Under the pieces are notes generated by a model, which saw only the letters and a program-made list of their open reading frames with translations, searched no databases and had not been told where the DNA came from. 21,165 nt of DNA, from assembly GCA_046050405.1 (NCBI GenBank), contig JBJOPY010000020.1:1-21165 (forward strand), given 5' to 3'. The DNA comes from JADKCL01 sp046050405. GTDB lineage: Bacteria; Bacteroidota; Bacteroidia; J057; JADKCL01. The position numbers and the translations under genes were made by a program. This document shows, piece by piece, positions 1 through 8,088 of this stretch. Positions within the stretch are counted from its first letter, which is position 1. The number at the start of each line of letters is the position of its first letter.

Positions 1-2
1 GC

Positions 3-74
3 AGTCGGACGGACTCGGTGATGGACGTTGAGGGGCATGCGAGGGAGAGCCTGAAGATGCTGGACAAATTTTAG
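3..74 (+). CDS. Possible C-terminal tail of a gene entering from the left edge
   Basis: Reading from base 3, 23 codons stay open to a TAG at 72-74 and give a charged, plausible C-terminus ending in ESLKMLDKF. It would converge on the Rieske gene, whose stop is at 110, leaving 35 bases between the two stops. No domain can be recognised in so short a piece, and an open frame of this length can arise by chance. The reading rests only on its amino-acid composition and on the convergent layout. Confidence 0.3.
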   Translation, partial: SRTDSVMDVEGHARESLKMLDKF

Positions 75-109
75 CCGAAATTCAAAAGGAAGCAGCCCGA
101 GGAACCGAT

Positions 110-484
110 TCAAAACAGCCCGAACCACTTCTTCCTCTTGGGAAACCCGATGTAGGTGCCATGGGGATGGATATGAACGGGAAACGATTCCGTGGCATAC
201 CCTTCGCCTCCGGCACTTTTCCCATCTTCCGGGCAGAATCTGAACCGATGCCAGGGGCAGACCACATTCCCTTCCTCGTCCAGAAACCCCTGGTGCAAAG
301 GCCCGCCCCCATGCGGGCACCTGTCCCGAATGGCTAGCAAAGCATTCCCGCGTCGCACCAGGCAAATGGCCACGCCGTTGACGGTCACCTTCCGCAGCTT
401 GCCCTCAGGAACGAACCGCGCACCCATCATGGTCAGTTCCTCAGCGCGAATCCATTCTGTGTCAGGGTCGAGTTCGTCCATCAT
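110..484 (-). CDS. Small Rieske [2Fe-2S] ferredoxin-type protein
   Basis: A 124-residue soluble protein that is essentially one Rieske domain. The cluster ligands are visible as C56-P-H58 and C76-P-W-H79, with 17 residues between H58 and C76, matching the C-x-H...C-x2-H pattern. There is no signal peptide, so it should be a cytoplasmic electron carrier or a subunit of the type seen in NirD or dioxygenase ferredoxins. A nitrite reductase large subunit or dioxygenase would be the usual partner, but neither lies next to it. Its ATG overlaps the TGA of the CoA-transferase gene by four bases (ATGA at 484-481), so translation is probably coupled to that gene. The substrate system served is unknown. 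Confidence 0.88.
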   Translation of the reverse strand: MMDELDPDTEWIRAEELTMMGARFVPEGKLRKVTVNGVAICLVRRGNALLAIRDRCPHGGGPLHQGFLDEEGNVVCPWHRFRFCPEDGKSAGGEGYATESFPVHIHPHGTYIGFPKRKKWFGLF

Positions 485-1659
485 AGGATCGCCTTTTGTA
501 GTCTTAATGCATCTACTTTTTCAGAGGAGAAGCCCAGCAATGAACGGAGCACTTCCTCCGTGTGGGTTCCCAAGGCGGGCGGCTCGGAGAGCTGAACCCC
601 CGCCATTCCTTTCAGGGCAAGTGTCCTGAGGCCCGCCCGGGTCGGTCCTTGCAAGCGCAGCTCGGCTGCCTGTGGCTGCTCGCAGGCTTCACGCAGGTCG
701 AGGACAGCCCCGGCAGGCACCTGTGCACGATGAAGCACCGCCAGGAGCGCGTCCCGTCCATGCTTGCGAATCGCCTCTGCAAGCAAGTGATTGAGGTCAT
801 CACGGTGGCCCACCCGGTCAGCATTGTGCATGAACCTCGCGTCTGTGGACAGTGCCTTCAGATCAAGACACTCGCAGAGCCGTGCAAACTGCACATCATT
901 CCCCACCGCCAATACGATCTCCTGGCCATCGGATGTCGCGTAGCTGCTTCCGTAAGGCACGATGTTAGGGTGCTGAGAACCCATCCGCTGTGGGATGATC
1001 CCTGCCACGAGCCAATTGGCGGACTGATTGGCGAGGGAAGCCAGTCCGGCACCGAGGAGATTGGTCTGGACGTGGGCACCGCGACCGGTCTGGGCCCGGG
1101 CCAGGAGGGCCAGGAGGATGCCTTCCTTAAGCTGATGCGCTGCCAGGATATCCATGAGGGCAACCGGCATCTTGGTCGGGCCGCCTTGCGGAGTGCCATT
1201 GATGAAGGTGAAACCTGCCTCCGCCTGTATGATCGCGTCAAATCCGACCCTGGGATCATCCTCGCCGTAGGCCGTCAGGTCGGCATAGATGAGTCGCGGA
1301 TTCAATGCCATCAGCGTCGCTGCGTCCACTTGCAGCTTGGCTGCATCCCCCGGCTTGAAGCTCGCGACCACGATGTCCGCATCTGCTGCCAGTTCATGGA
1401 CCACATCGCGGCCCTCCGCCAGCCTCAGATCCACCCCGACAGATCGCTTGCCCCAGTTTACAGCTGAAAAATACGCCGGGCGATCGTCATCTGCCCGCTC
1501 TGAGGCCAGTTTCCAAGTCCGTGTAACGTCTCCGCCAGCGGCGAAGTTTTCGACCTTGATCACCTGGGCACCCAATTCAGCCAAAAACATTCCCACGGAT
1601 GGCCCGGCAAGCACCGATGCCAATTCCACCACCAAAAGATCCTTCAATGCATCCTTCAT
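481..1659 (-). CDS. Class III (CaiB/BaiF family) CoA-transferase
   Basis: A 392-residue cytoplasmic enzyme of the family that moves CoA between acyl-CoA and a free carboxylic acid. The N-terminus has the family pattern ending in GAQVIKVE (30-37). The GKRSVGVDL stretch (70-78) and MPVALMDILAA around residues 164-174 are also typical. Asp170 aligns with the catalytic Asp that forms the acyl-anhydride intermediate. The length is close to the usual 380-420. The exact acid substrate cannot be read from the sequence. The chosen ATG at 1659 gives the family's normal N-terminus. The only gene clearly linked to it is the Rieske gene that overlaps its stop codon. No good TAnnTTTG element was found directly upstream. 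Confidence 0.9.
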   Translation of the reverse strand: MKDALKDLLVVELASVLAGPSVGMFLAELGAQVIKVENFAAGGDVTRTWKLASERADDDRPAYFSAVNWGKRSVGVDLRLAEGRDVVHELAADADIVVASFKPGDAAKLQVDAATLMALNPRLIYADLTAYGEDDPRVGFDAIIQAEAGFTFINGTPQGGPTKMPVALMDILAAHQLKEGILLALLARAQTGRGAHVQTNLLGAGLASLANQSANWLVAGIIPQRMGSQHPNIVPYGSSYATSDGQEIVLAVGNDVQFARLCECLDLKALSTDARFMHNADRVGHRDDLNHLLAEAIRKHGRDALLAVLHRAQVPAGAVLDLREACEQPQAAELRLQGPTRAGLRTLALKGMAGVQLSEPPALGTHTEEVLRSLLGFSSEKVDALRLQKAIL

Positions 1660-1909
1660 CCATGCAAATTTGGGAAATGACCCCGAATAATGCCTCCTCC
1701 CTTTTACGAAGACCGTGAATTACTGAGAAATGGAAGGCGTATCCCTGCATTGCTCTCTGCGCACCCGTGATCAAGGCGTCAGCTTCATGGGATGGCAGGG
1801 GTTATGTCGTCGAGAGGCTCACCGGCCGGATCCGGCAGGTTCCGGGTTCAGTGCAGTGCTTGCCCCGCCCCGGGGTTGGCTGTGTGCGATATGGCCGATG
1901 GCCTTTGGT

Positions 1910-2929
1910 TCAAGCTCCACCTGCTTCCAGGTTCTTCTCCCGTGTAAATGGCACAGCATACTGATCTGCAAACTCCCCGGCAAGAAACTTGTAGTGCCCG
2001 GCAATAGCGATCATGCCTGCATTGTCGGTGCAGTACTCGAACTTCGGAATATGCGCCACCCAACCCTTGCGCTGACACATTTCCAGAAATTCCCGCCGCA
2101 GATGGGAGTTTGCCGACACCCCTCCGGCGATCGCCAGATGGGTGACGCCGTGGAGAATCGCTGCTTCCCGGAACCGCCCGAGGAGATAGCTGACGATGCG
2201 GTGCTGATAGCTGGCGCAGATGTCGTGCTTGTTTTCCTGGATGAAGTTCGGATTGAGCTTCATCTCATCGCGGAGAAAGTAGAGCAGGCTAGTCTTGAGA
2301 CCGCTGAAACTGAAGTCGAGGCCAGGAATGACGGGTTTCGGGAAGGTGAACCGCTTTCGGTTGCCCTCCCGGGCGAGCTTGTCGATCATGGGTCCGCCGG
2401 GATAGCCGAGATTCATCACCTTGGCGGCCTTGTCAAATGCCTCGCCCGCTGCGTCGTCGATGCTTTGTCCGATGAGCTCCATGTCGAGATAGTCGCGGAC
2501 GAGGACGATCTGGGTATGGCCTCCACTGACCGTGAGGCAGAGGAAGGGAAAGCTCGGCGGCGAATCGCTGAGGAAATTGGCGAGGACGTGTGCTTGCATG
2601 TGGTTCACGTCGATGAGGGGGATGCGCAATGCGAGAGCGAAGGCTTTTGCGAAACAAGTGCCGACCAGCAATGCACCCGCAAGTCCCGGCCCGCGGGTGA
2701 AGGCGACCGCGTCGAGCTCCCCCTTGTCCACAGCCGCACCCGCAAGCGCGGCCTGCGTCACTGCGATGATGCGCTGCTGGTGCAGACGCGAGGCGAGTTC
2801 AGGGATCACTCCCCCGTAAACGCTGTGCTGCAGCTGGGAGGAAATGATGTTTGACAGCACCTTCCCGTCACGGATCACCGCCGCGCTGGTCTCGTCACAA
2901 CTGGACTCAATGGCAAGAATCGTCGTCAT
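1910..2929 (-). CDS. tsaD: tRNA N6-threonylcarbamoyladenosine transferase TsaD
   Basis: TsaD (Kae1/Gcp family), 339 residues, transfers the threonylcarbamoyl group from TC-AMP to A37 of ANN-decoding tRNAs, working with TsaB, TsaE and TsaC in the cytoplasm. The diagnostic metal ligands H110 and H114 (NHMQAH) and D302 (CTDNAGMIA) are present. The nucleotide-binding signatures SGGHTQ (135-140) and GGVSANS (269-275) are also there. The N-terminal ILAIESSCDET is canonical and fixes the ATG at 2929. Length is normal. It is transcribed away from tamB, a neighbourhood often seen in Bacteroidota. A TAACTTCG element ends only four bases before the ATG, suggesting a nearly leaderless transcript. Confidence 0.97.
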   Translation of the reverse strand: MTTILAIESSCDETSAAVIRDGKVLSNIISSQLQHSVYGGVIPELASRLHQQRIIAVTQAALAGAAVDKGELDAVAFTRGPGLAGALLVGTCFAKAFALALRIPLIDVNHMQAHVLANFLSDSPPSFPFLCLTVSGGHTQIVLVRDYLDMELIGQSIDDAAGEAFDKAAKVMNLGYPGGPMIDKLAREGNRKRFTFPKPVIPGLDFSFSGLKTSLLYFLRDEMKLNPNFIQENKHDICASYQHRIVSYLLGRFREAAILHGVTHLAIAGGVSANSHLRREFLEMCQRKGWVAHIPKFEYCTDNAGMIAIAGHYKFLAGEFADQYAVPFTREKNLEAGGA

Positions 2930-2933
2930 GGCG

Positions 2934-2941
2934 CGAAGTTA
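2934..2941 (-). promoter_or_regulatory. -7-like element for tsaD
   Basis: On the minus strand this reads TAACTTCG, one mismatch from the Bacteroidota consensus TAnnTTTG. It ends four bases before the tsaD ATG, so transcription would start at or very near the start codon. Confidence 0.45.
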
Positions 2942-3003
2942 GTCAATCCGAAGGCAAGCACCTGCCAGCAGTTTCAAAGTGTCAACCGCTGAGGCGTTCT
3001 TCG

Positions 3004-3011
3004 TATCTTTG
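3004..3011 (+). promoter_or_regulatory. -7 element for tamB
   Basis: TATCTTTG matches TAnnTTTG exactly. It lies inside the longest open frame but upstream of the TTG at 3018 that gives the expected MKR-type N-terminus. This argues that the GTG at 2979 is not the true start and that the mRNA has almost no leader. Confidence 0.5.
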
Positions 3012-3017
3012 GGAACC

Positions 3018-6000
3018 TTGAAGCGCATCCTGCTCACCATATTGAGGACATTGCGGGCGACTCTGGTAATGGTGAGCCTGATGGTGGTGATCGCCCTCTG
3101 GGCTTTGCGGTCGGGATGGGTTCAGAATCGCCTGACGCCGTTGGTCGAGGAGGTTCTGGGCGATGCGCTCGGGGTCAAGGTGGAGGTCGGCAGCGTGGAC
3201 ATAGACCTGCCTTCCCGTGCAGTGTTGTCGGATCTCACGATGTACGACAGGCAGCAGCAAACAATGTTCGCCTTGAAACAGCTCAAAGTCGGTTTTGGGA
3301 GCTTTTCCCTGGTGGATTTCCTGCTGCATCCCCATGATGTCCAGTCCATCAAAGTCAGTGATGTCCAGGTGACCCAGCCGGTAGCCCACCTGTATCGGAG
3401 CAGGTGTGACCGTGCGTGGAACTTCGATTGCCTGAGAGGCTCCGGGTCAGACACGACGCCATCGCGCCCGATGAGGATCATGCTGGCCTTCCCATCGGTC
3501 GAGCTGCGCCATGGGGAGTTCACGATGGTGGACAGTACCCGCTCCGACGCGGCACTCAGTGACCATTCCAAGATCAACTTCTCGAATATATCTCTGAAGG
3601 AGATCAATGGCCATGTCAGCTATCATCTCGACCCAGACCTGAAGATGTATGGCACCGTCGAAGATTTCAATGTGGTCGATTCCCGATCCAAGGCTGCCAT
3701 CCGTCAGCTGCAGAGCCTGTACCTGATCCGCCTGCGCCCCGCCAAACCGTCACGGCTGAGCATCTGCCTGGAGAATACGCGGATTCGCATCGGCAGGACA
3801 GACCTGGACATGGATCTCTCGCTCGAAGACATTCGGAGCGATTCATCGACTTCTTCGTTCAATCCAGTATTCACGGCCCATTTCAGGACCTCGGAATTTG
3901 ATTTTTTGACGCTGAACGAGATCCTGGACAAACCACTGCCATTGGCACAGCCACTGACCCTGAAGGGTTATGTATGGGGAGACATGGACGGCATCTATTC
4001 TGACTCCCTGCTGGTCGGAATGATGCAGCATACCCAGCTTCGAACATCACTCGCGATAACCGGCTACACAGAGGCTAAGAAGTTGCGATTCAAATGCACG
4101 ATGGACAGGGGACTCCTCTCCTTCGAGGAGTTGCAGCAGCTCCTCCCGGATACGAAGATTCCGTTGCACGGGGTGGTCGGCGTCAAGGGCAATCTCTCCG
4201 GAACACTGGATCAGTTGCGCTCCACAAATCTGGAGGTGAGGTACCTGGATCAGACGCACCTCTTCGCAGATGCCCGCATCACAGACTATGCCAGGAGTGA
4301 CGACATCCTGATGGACATCACCTTCAGGAAAAGCAAGTTCCAGTTCAATGAAATCAAGCAGTTGCTGCCTGGCATGAACCTTCCGCCTTGGCTTCAACGA
4401 TTTGGTACTTGCAGCATAGACGGGAAGTTTCTTGGCGGCATCCAGGACTTTGTGGTAAACGCGGACATGACGACTGCTTATGGAAACCTAAGTTCCAACC
4501 TTCACCTGACACTCCCTCCGCAGGCATCGAAGATCACCTATGATGGATGGCTGAAAACGGAGCATCTCAACCTCGCTGGTTTAGGGGCTGACCTTCCAGT
4601 CTCTTCCGGCAACCTGAATTTCGAGGGTCATATCAAGGGAGCGGGCACCGAATGGGGGGGCATGCGTGCAGACCTAGATGGAAAGTTTCTTCAATCGGAT
4701 TTCAGTGGATATCACATCGAGGAGATCCGTACGGACTCGCTCCAGCTCAGCGGTTACAAGATCACCGGAGGAGTGGAAGTCCGGGACAAGTACGGAAGCG
4801 CGTCCGTGACCGTCGACTTGGATCTTCCGGACTCCTCCCAGCATTATTTCGTGGTGGGGGACATCAAGAGGTTGAACCTTGCACACTATGGCCTGCTTCC
4901 TGCCGATTCTGTATATCTCAGCACGATTCTCAATATCAACCTGGATGGCAGGACACTGGAGGACTATACCGGCAAGATGCGATTCCTGCAGGCGAGCCTG
5001 ACAAGGGACCAAAGCAAGGATTCACTGACGCTGAGAAACACAGTCCTCACCTCCAAACTGGACGACCTTGGCCGGCACGTGATCAGGCTTCGCAGTTCCA
5101 TGGCAGACATGGACTTGGTGGGCGACTTCACCTATCTGAAGGCAGCCGAGGTCGCAGGCATGCTGGCCAAGGAGACACAACTCTACATCAACAACAAGGA
5201 TACCCTGACCAGCGCCTACTATGCCCAGAAGGTCATCGATACGGTCAGGTTTGAGTTGCAGGACACCTTTCGCACGAAACGGGAACTCGACCGTGCGCTG
5301 GCCTTTTTCAATGTGCCCTTGTACTTGCACCCAGGCACCGAGCTGAGGATCCGCTTCGTTCATGCGGCGACCGATGAGGTCGGATTCGTTTTGCGGAGTG
5401 ATTCATTGAATTTCGAGACTGTGGGCATGAAGGACGACTCAGTGGACATCTCCTTGCGGAAGCACGCTGCCGAAAACCATCTGCTCGGACGGGGGTATGT
5501 CGGCATCAGGAGAATGACGCTGGGAGAGAACCTTCACCTGAGAAATGTCGAATTTGAGCCGACAGCAGTGGCAAACCAAGTCGATTACTTCCTCCGCGCC
5601 TCTCAGCCCGAGATCGGCAGTGATTATCAGATCAATGCACAGACCCACTTCCAGCGAGGTGGGGAAATCAATACCAAGATCATCGCCGAAGAATCCAGAA
5701 TCGTGATTCGCAACCGCACCTGGCAATTCAACAAAGACAATTCGATCGATCATCGCTATGAAAAGCCTCCTGTCATGGCAAGCATCCATACGGACTCCTT
5801 GATCTCCAGGTACCATATCAATGGGCTGAAACTGTCCAACGAAGGGCAGTCCGTTTCCCTAGACGGGGTGATTTCCAAGGATCCGACCGACATCCTGACG
5901 GCAGAGATCGGCGACCTGCAGATCGGCAGGGTGCTTCAAATCCTCCGAAGCCCCCCTGACATGGGCGGAATGCTTACACATGCCAAGATCGAAATCTCGA

Positions 6001-7820
6001 AACTGCTCTCATCTCAACCAGCACTCCATTGCATGGGAGAGGTGCAAAATTTCAGGTATCAAAGGGTGGACAGCATTGGCATAAAGTTTTCCGGGGGCTG
6101 GCCATATTTGCAAAGGAACGATTATGCAGGCATGCGCGTTGTCCTCGGGCATTGGGGGGAAGATTCCCTGATCGCATCCGGGTGGTACAATGTCAGAAGC
6201 GACTCCATTCACTTTGATGCGGACACCTCCAGCCTGCAGCTGTCTTGGGTGCAACCATTTGTCAATGGGATACTGAGTGACCTGAATGGCCGGGTCACCT
6301 TGGATGATTTCAAGGTGCGAGGTACTGCCTCCAGGCCCACACTTGAGGGTACTGCAAGGTTCACAAACACATCCTTCAAGATGGACTACCTGAACAATGT
6401 CTTCAGGATCGGAGACAATCAGATCAGGTTTGACGAAGAGCGTATCAAAATCTCGCGTGTCATCTTGCAAGACACCATTGACGGTCACGCGGAAGTCAAT
6501 GGATCTGTGCTTTACAACAATGCTGCGGGCGTGCAACTGGCGATCGACATCCAGCGGATCCAGCACCTTCAAGTCATGGATACGCGCAAGCAGGACAATG
6601 AATCCTATTATGGCCGAATCATCCTGGATGGCGACTCTGCCCGCGTGACAGGATTTGCTGACGCTCCGGAGATCGAAGCATGGGTCCATACGGGTGATGG
6701 ATCCACGCTGGACATCCCGATCTCCGAGTACACCAGTGCAAACAGGCTTGATTTCGTGAATTTCATCCGTAAGGAGGACACCATGTACAGGCAGGAGATG
6801 ACGGGCTTCAAGGGGATGAAGATGACACTGAATGTCAATGCACAGAAAAATGCGCGCGTTCGCTTGATCTTCGACGAGTTCGCAGGGGACATCATCGAGG
6901 CCAGAGGGGATGGGAATATCATCGTGAAGGTCGATGAAGACGGGGAATTCAGCATGTATGGAACCTATGTCATCGATGAAGGAAACTATCACTTCACCAT
7001 GGAGAATGTCCTCAACAAGAAGTTCATCGTAAACCGTGGAGGCAGGATCACCTGGAACGGGGATCCATACGATGCCTTGCTGGAACTGGATGCAGTCTAT
7101 AAGGTCAATGCGGACATGAGCGCGGTTCTGGGATCAAGCAACGGAGGAAATCGTGTGCCCGTGGAAATCATCATGCACATGAAGGGGTCGCTGATGTCTC
7201 CCGAGATCACACTCGAGCTCCAGCTTCAGATGACCGAGCAAGATGTATTCGGATTGGCAACCTTCTTCCAAGGGATCCAATATGACCAACAAGAACTCAA
7301 CAAGCAGGTGGTAAGCTTGCTCATGTTCCGAAGATTCTCTGGAACGAGTACCGCAACAGCCTCTGCTGGTGCGGCAGGCGTGACCTCCAGCATCTCGGAG
7401 CTGGTCTCCAATCAAGTGAACCATTGGCTGTCTCAGGCATTCAGTGATCCCAAGATGGGCGTGGAGATCAACTCAAATGAATTTCAGGACGTACAGCTCG
7501 CGCTCAGGGCTAGCCTATTCAATGACCGCGTCACTGTAGAGAGAAACGGTACCTTGATTGGAAATACTTCGGGCAACCTCAGCATTGGCGACCTGCTCGT
7601 GCTCATCAAGGTGCTCCCTAAACCGGACACAGTAGGCAAGATGGATCCAGATGCCGGGCAGTTGGTCATGGAGATCTTTAACCGGGAGGATGCAAGCATC
7701 ACCAATTCCAACAACGTCACCCGAGGTACCGGACTCTTCTACAAAAAGGATTTTGATCGGCTGAGTGACTTTTTCGGCAAGAACTCTGCAGCCCGAAAGG
7801 AGGAGGGGATCGAGAATTGA
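3018..7820 (+). CDS. tamB: TamB-family translocation/assembly module protein (DUF490)
   Basis: A 1600-residue envelope protein (1613 if read from the GTG at 2979). One N-terminal signal anchor is visible (roughly residues 12-32 from the TTG), followed by a long beta-rich region. The first periplasmic part, WVQNRLTPLVEEVLGDALG and then GSVDID, is typical of Bacteroidota TamB. The last ~400 residues, with GDGNIIVKVDEDG and GTYVIDEGNYHF, form the DUF490/TamB C-terminal domain. TamB-type proteins are long hydrophobic-groove bridges implicated in outer-membrane protein insertion and lipid transport, usually with a BamA-like TamA. No TamA gene is in this window. TTG at 3018 is preferred over GTG 2979 because a perfect -7 element lies between them; ATG 3069 is less likely because it would cut the positively charged N-region. 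Confidence 0.92.
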   Translation: MKRILLTILRTLRATLVMVSLMVVIALWALRSGWVQNRLTPLVEEVLGDALGVKVEVGSVDIDLPSRAVLSDLTMYDRQQQTMFALKQLKVGFGSFSLVDFLLHPHDVQSIKVSDVQVTQPVAHLYRSRCDRAWNFDCLRGSGSDTTPSRPMRIMLAFPSVELRHGEFTMVDSTRSDAALSDHSKINFSNISLKEINGHVSYHLDPDLKMYGTVEDFNVVDSRSKAAIRQLQSLYLIRLRPAKPSRLSICLENTRIRIGRTDLDMDLSLEDIRSDSSTSSFNPVFTAHFRTSEFDFLTLNEILDKPLPLAQPLTLKGYVWGDMDGIYSDSLLVGMMQHTQLRTSLAITGYTEAKKLRFKCTMDRGLLSFEELQQLLPDTKIPLHGVVGVKGNLSGTLDQLRSTNLEVRYLDQTHLFADARITDYARSDDILMDITFRKSKFQFNEIKQLLPGMNLPPWLQRFGTCSIDGKFLGGIQDFVVNADMTTAYGNLSSNLHLTLPPQASKITYDGWLKTEHLNLAGLGADLPVSSGNLNFEGHIKGAGTEWGGMRADLDGKFLQSDFSGYHIEEIRTDSLQLSGYKITGGVEVRDKYGSASVTVDLDLPDSSQHYFVVGDIKRLNLAHYGLLPADSVYLSTILNINLDGRTLEDYTGKMRFLQASLTRDQSKDSLTLRNTVLTSKLDDLGRHVIRLRSSMADMDLVGDFTYLKAAEVAGMLAKETQLYINNKDTLTSAYYAQKVIDTVRFELQDTFRTKRELDRALAFFNVPLYLHPGTELRIRFVHAATDEVGFVLRSDSLNFETVGMKDDSVDISLRKHAAENHLLGRGYVGIRRMTLGENLHLRNVEFEPTAVANQVDYFLRASQPEIGSDYQINAQTHFQRGGEINTKIIAEESRIVIRNRTWQFNKDNSIDHRYEKPPVMASIHTDSLISRYHINGLKLSNEGQSVSLDGVISKDPTDILTAEIGDLQIGRVLQILRSPPDMGGMLTHAKIEISKLLSSQPALHCMGEVQNFRYQRVDSIGIKFSGGWPYLQRNDYAGMRVVLGHWGEDSLIASGWYNVRSDSIHFDADTSSLQLSWVQPFVNGILSDLNGRVTLDDFKVRGTASRPTLEGTARFTNTSFKMDYLNNVFRIGDNQIRFDEERIKISRVILQDTIDGHAEVNGSVLYNNAAGVQLAIDIQRIQHLQVMDTRKQDNESYYGRIILDGDSARVTGFADAPEIEAWVHTGDGSTLDIPISEYTSANRLDFVNFIRKEDTMYRQEMTGFKGMKMTLNVNAQKNARVRLIFDEFAGDIIEARGDGNIIVKVDEDGEFSMYGTYVIDEGNYHFTMENVLNKKFIVNRGGRITWNGDPYDALLELDAVYKVNADMSAVLGSSNGGNRVPVEIIMHMKGSLMSPEITLELQLQMTEQDVFGLATFFQGIQYDQQELNKQVVSLLMFRRFSGTSTATASAGAAGVTSSISELVSNQVNHWLSQAFSDPKMGVEINSNEFQDVQLALRASLFNDRVTVERNGTLIGNTSGNLSIGDLLVLIKVLPKPDTVGKMDPDAGQLVMEIFNREDASITNSNNVTRGTGLFYKKDFDRLSDFFGKNSAARKEEGIEN

Positions 7821-8060
7821 TATTGAGAACAGTGAGCTTGGATTCCAGTGTGTTGCCGACGCGCAAGGCTTGGTGCTCGTTCATGGAATTTCATGCTCCT
7901 ATGTTGGGTTGGACGAGGCCGTGGTGGAATCTGGAGAGCCGAGCGGTCGGGAATTCTAGCCCAAGAGAAATGCATGGCCGGGGAAGCTAGAAATGTATTC
8001 GACCCCCCTATAGCCGGTTCATTTGATTCTGGAAGGTCGTGTACCATTGGAGAATTTTAC

Positions 8061-8068
8061 CAACTTTG
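8061..8068 (+). promoter_or_regulatory. -7-like element for the NYN gene
   Basis: CAACTTTG is one base from TAnnTTTG. It sits 20 bases before ATG 8089 and supports that start over the in-frame ATG at 8023, which lies upstream of it. The rest of the 7821-8088 gap shows no convincing gene. It holds one 7-bp inverted repeat (7954-7960 with 7986-7992) and no U-tract. Confidence 0.35.
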
Positions 8069-8088
8069 CAGCAATAAGAAATAAGAAC

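Noticed and set aside
562..1467. Plus-strand open frame opposite the CoA-transferase (301 codons)
   Set aside because: It is antisense to a gene with clear family motifs and has a Cys/His/Arg-rich composition typical of a shadow frame.
1825..1836. Perfect 12-bp palindrome GCCGGATCCGGC behind tsaD
   Set aside because: It has no loop and no T-run, so it is not a convincing terminator. Short GC palindromes are expected at this base composition.
1730..2854. Long plus-strand open frame opposite tsaD (374 codons)
   Set aside because: It lies antisense to tsaD, whose motifs are complete. Its protein is compositionally odd, without any domain or promoter. Long antisense frames are common at this GC.
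6009..6992. Long minus-strand open frame inside tamB (327 codons)
   Set aside because: It is a shadow of the tamB coding frame, with no signal, motif or upstream promoter element.
7739..8047. Minus-strand 102-codon frame covering the tamB/NYN gap
   Set aside because: It starts inside the gap and runs into tamB, with a low-complexity Pro/Arg/Ser protein and no promoter. The gap is better read as non-coding.
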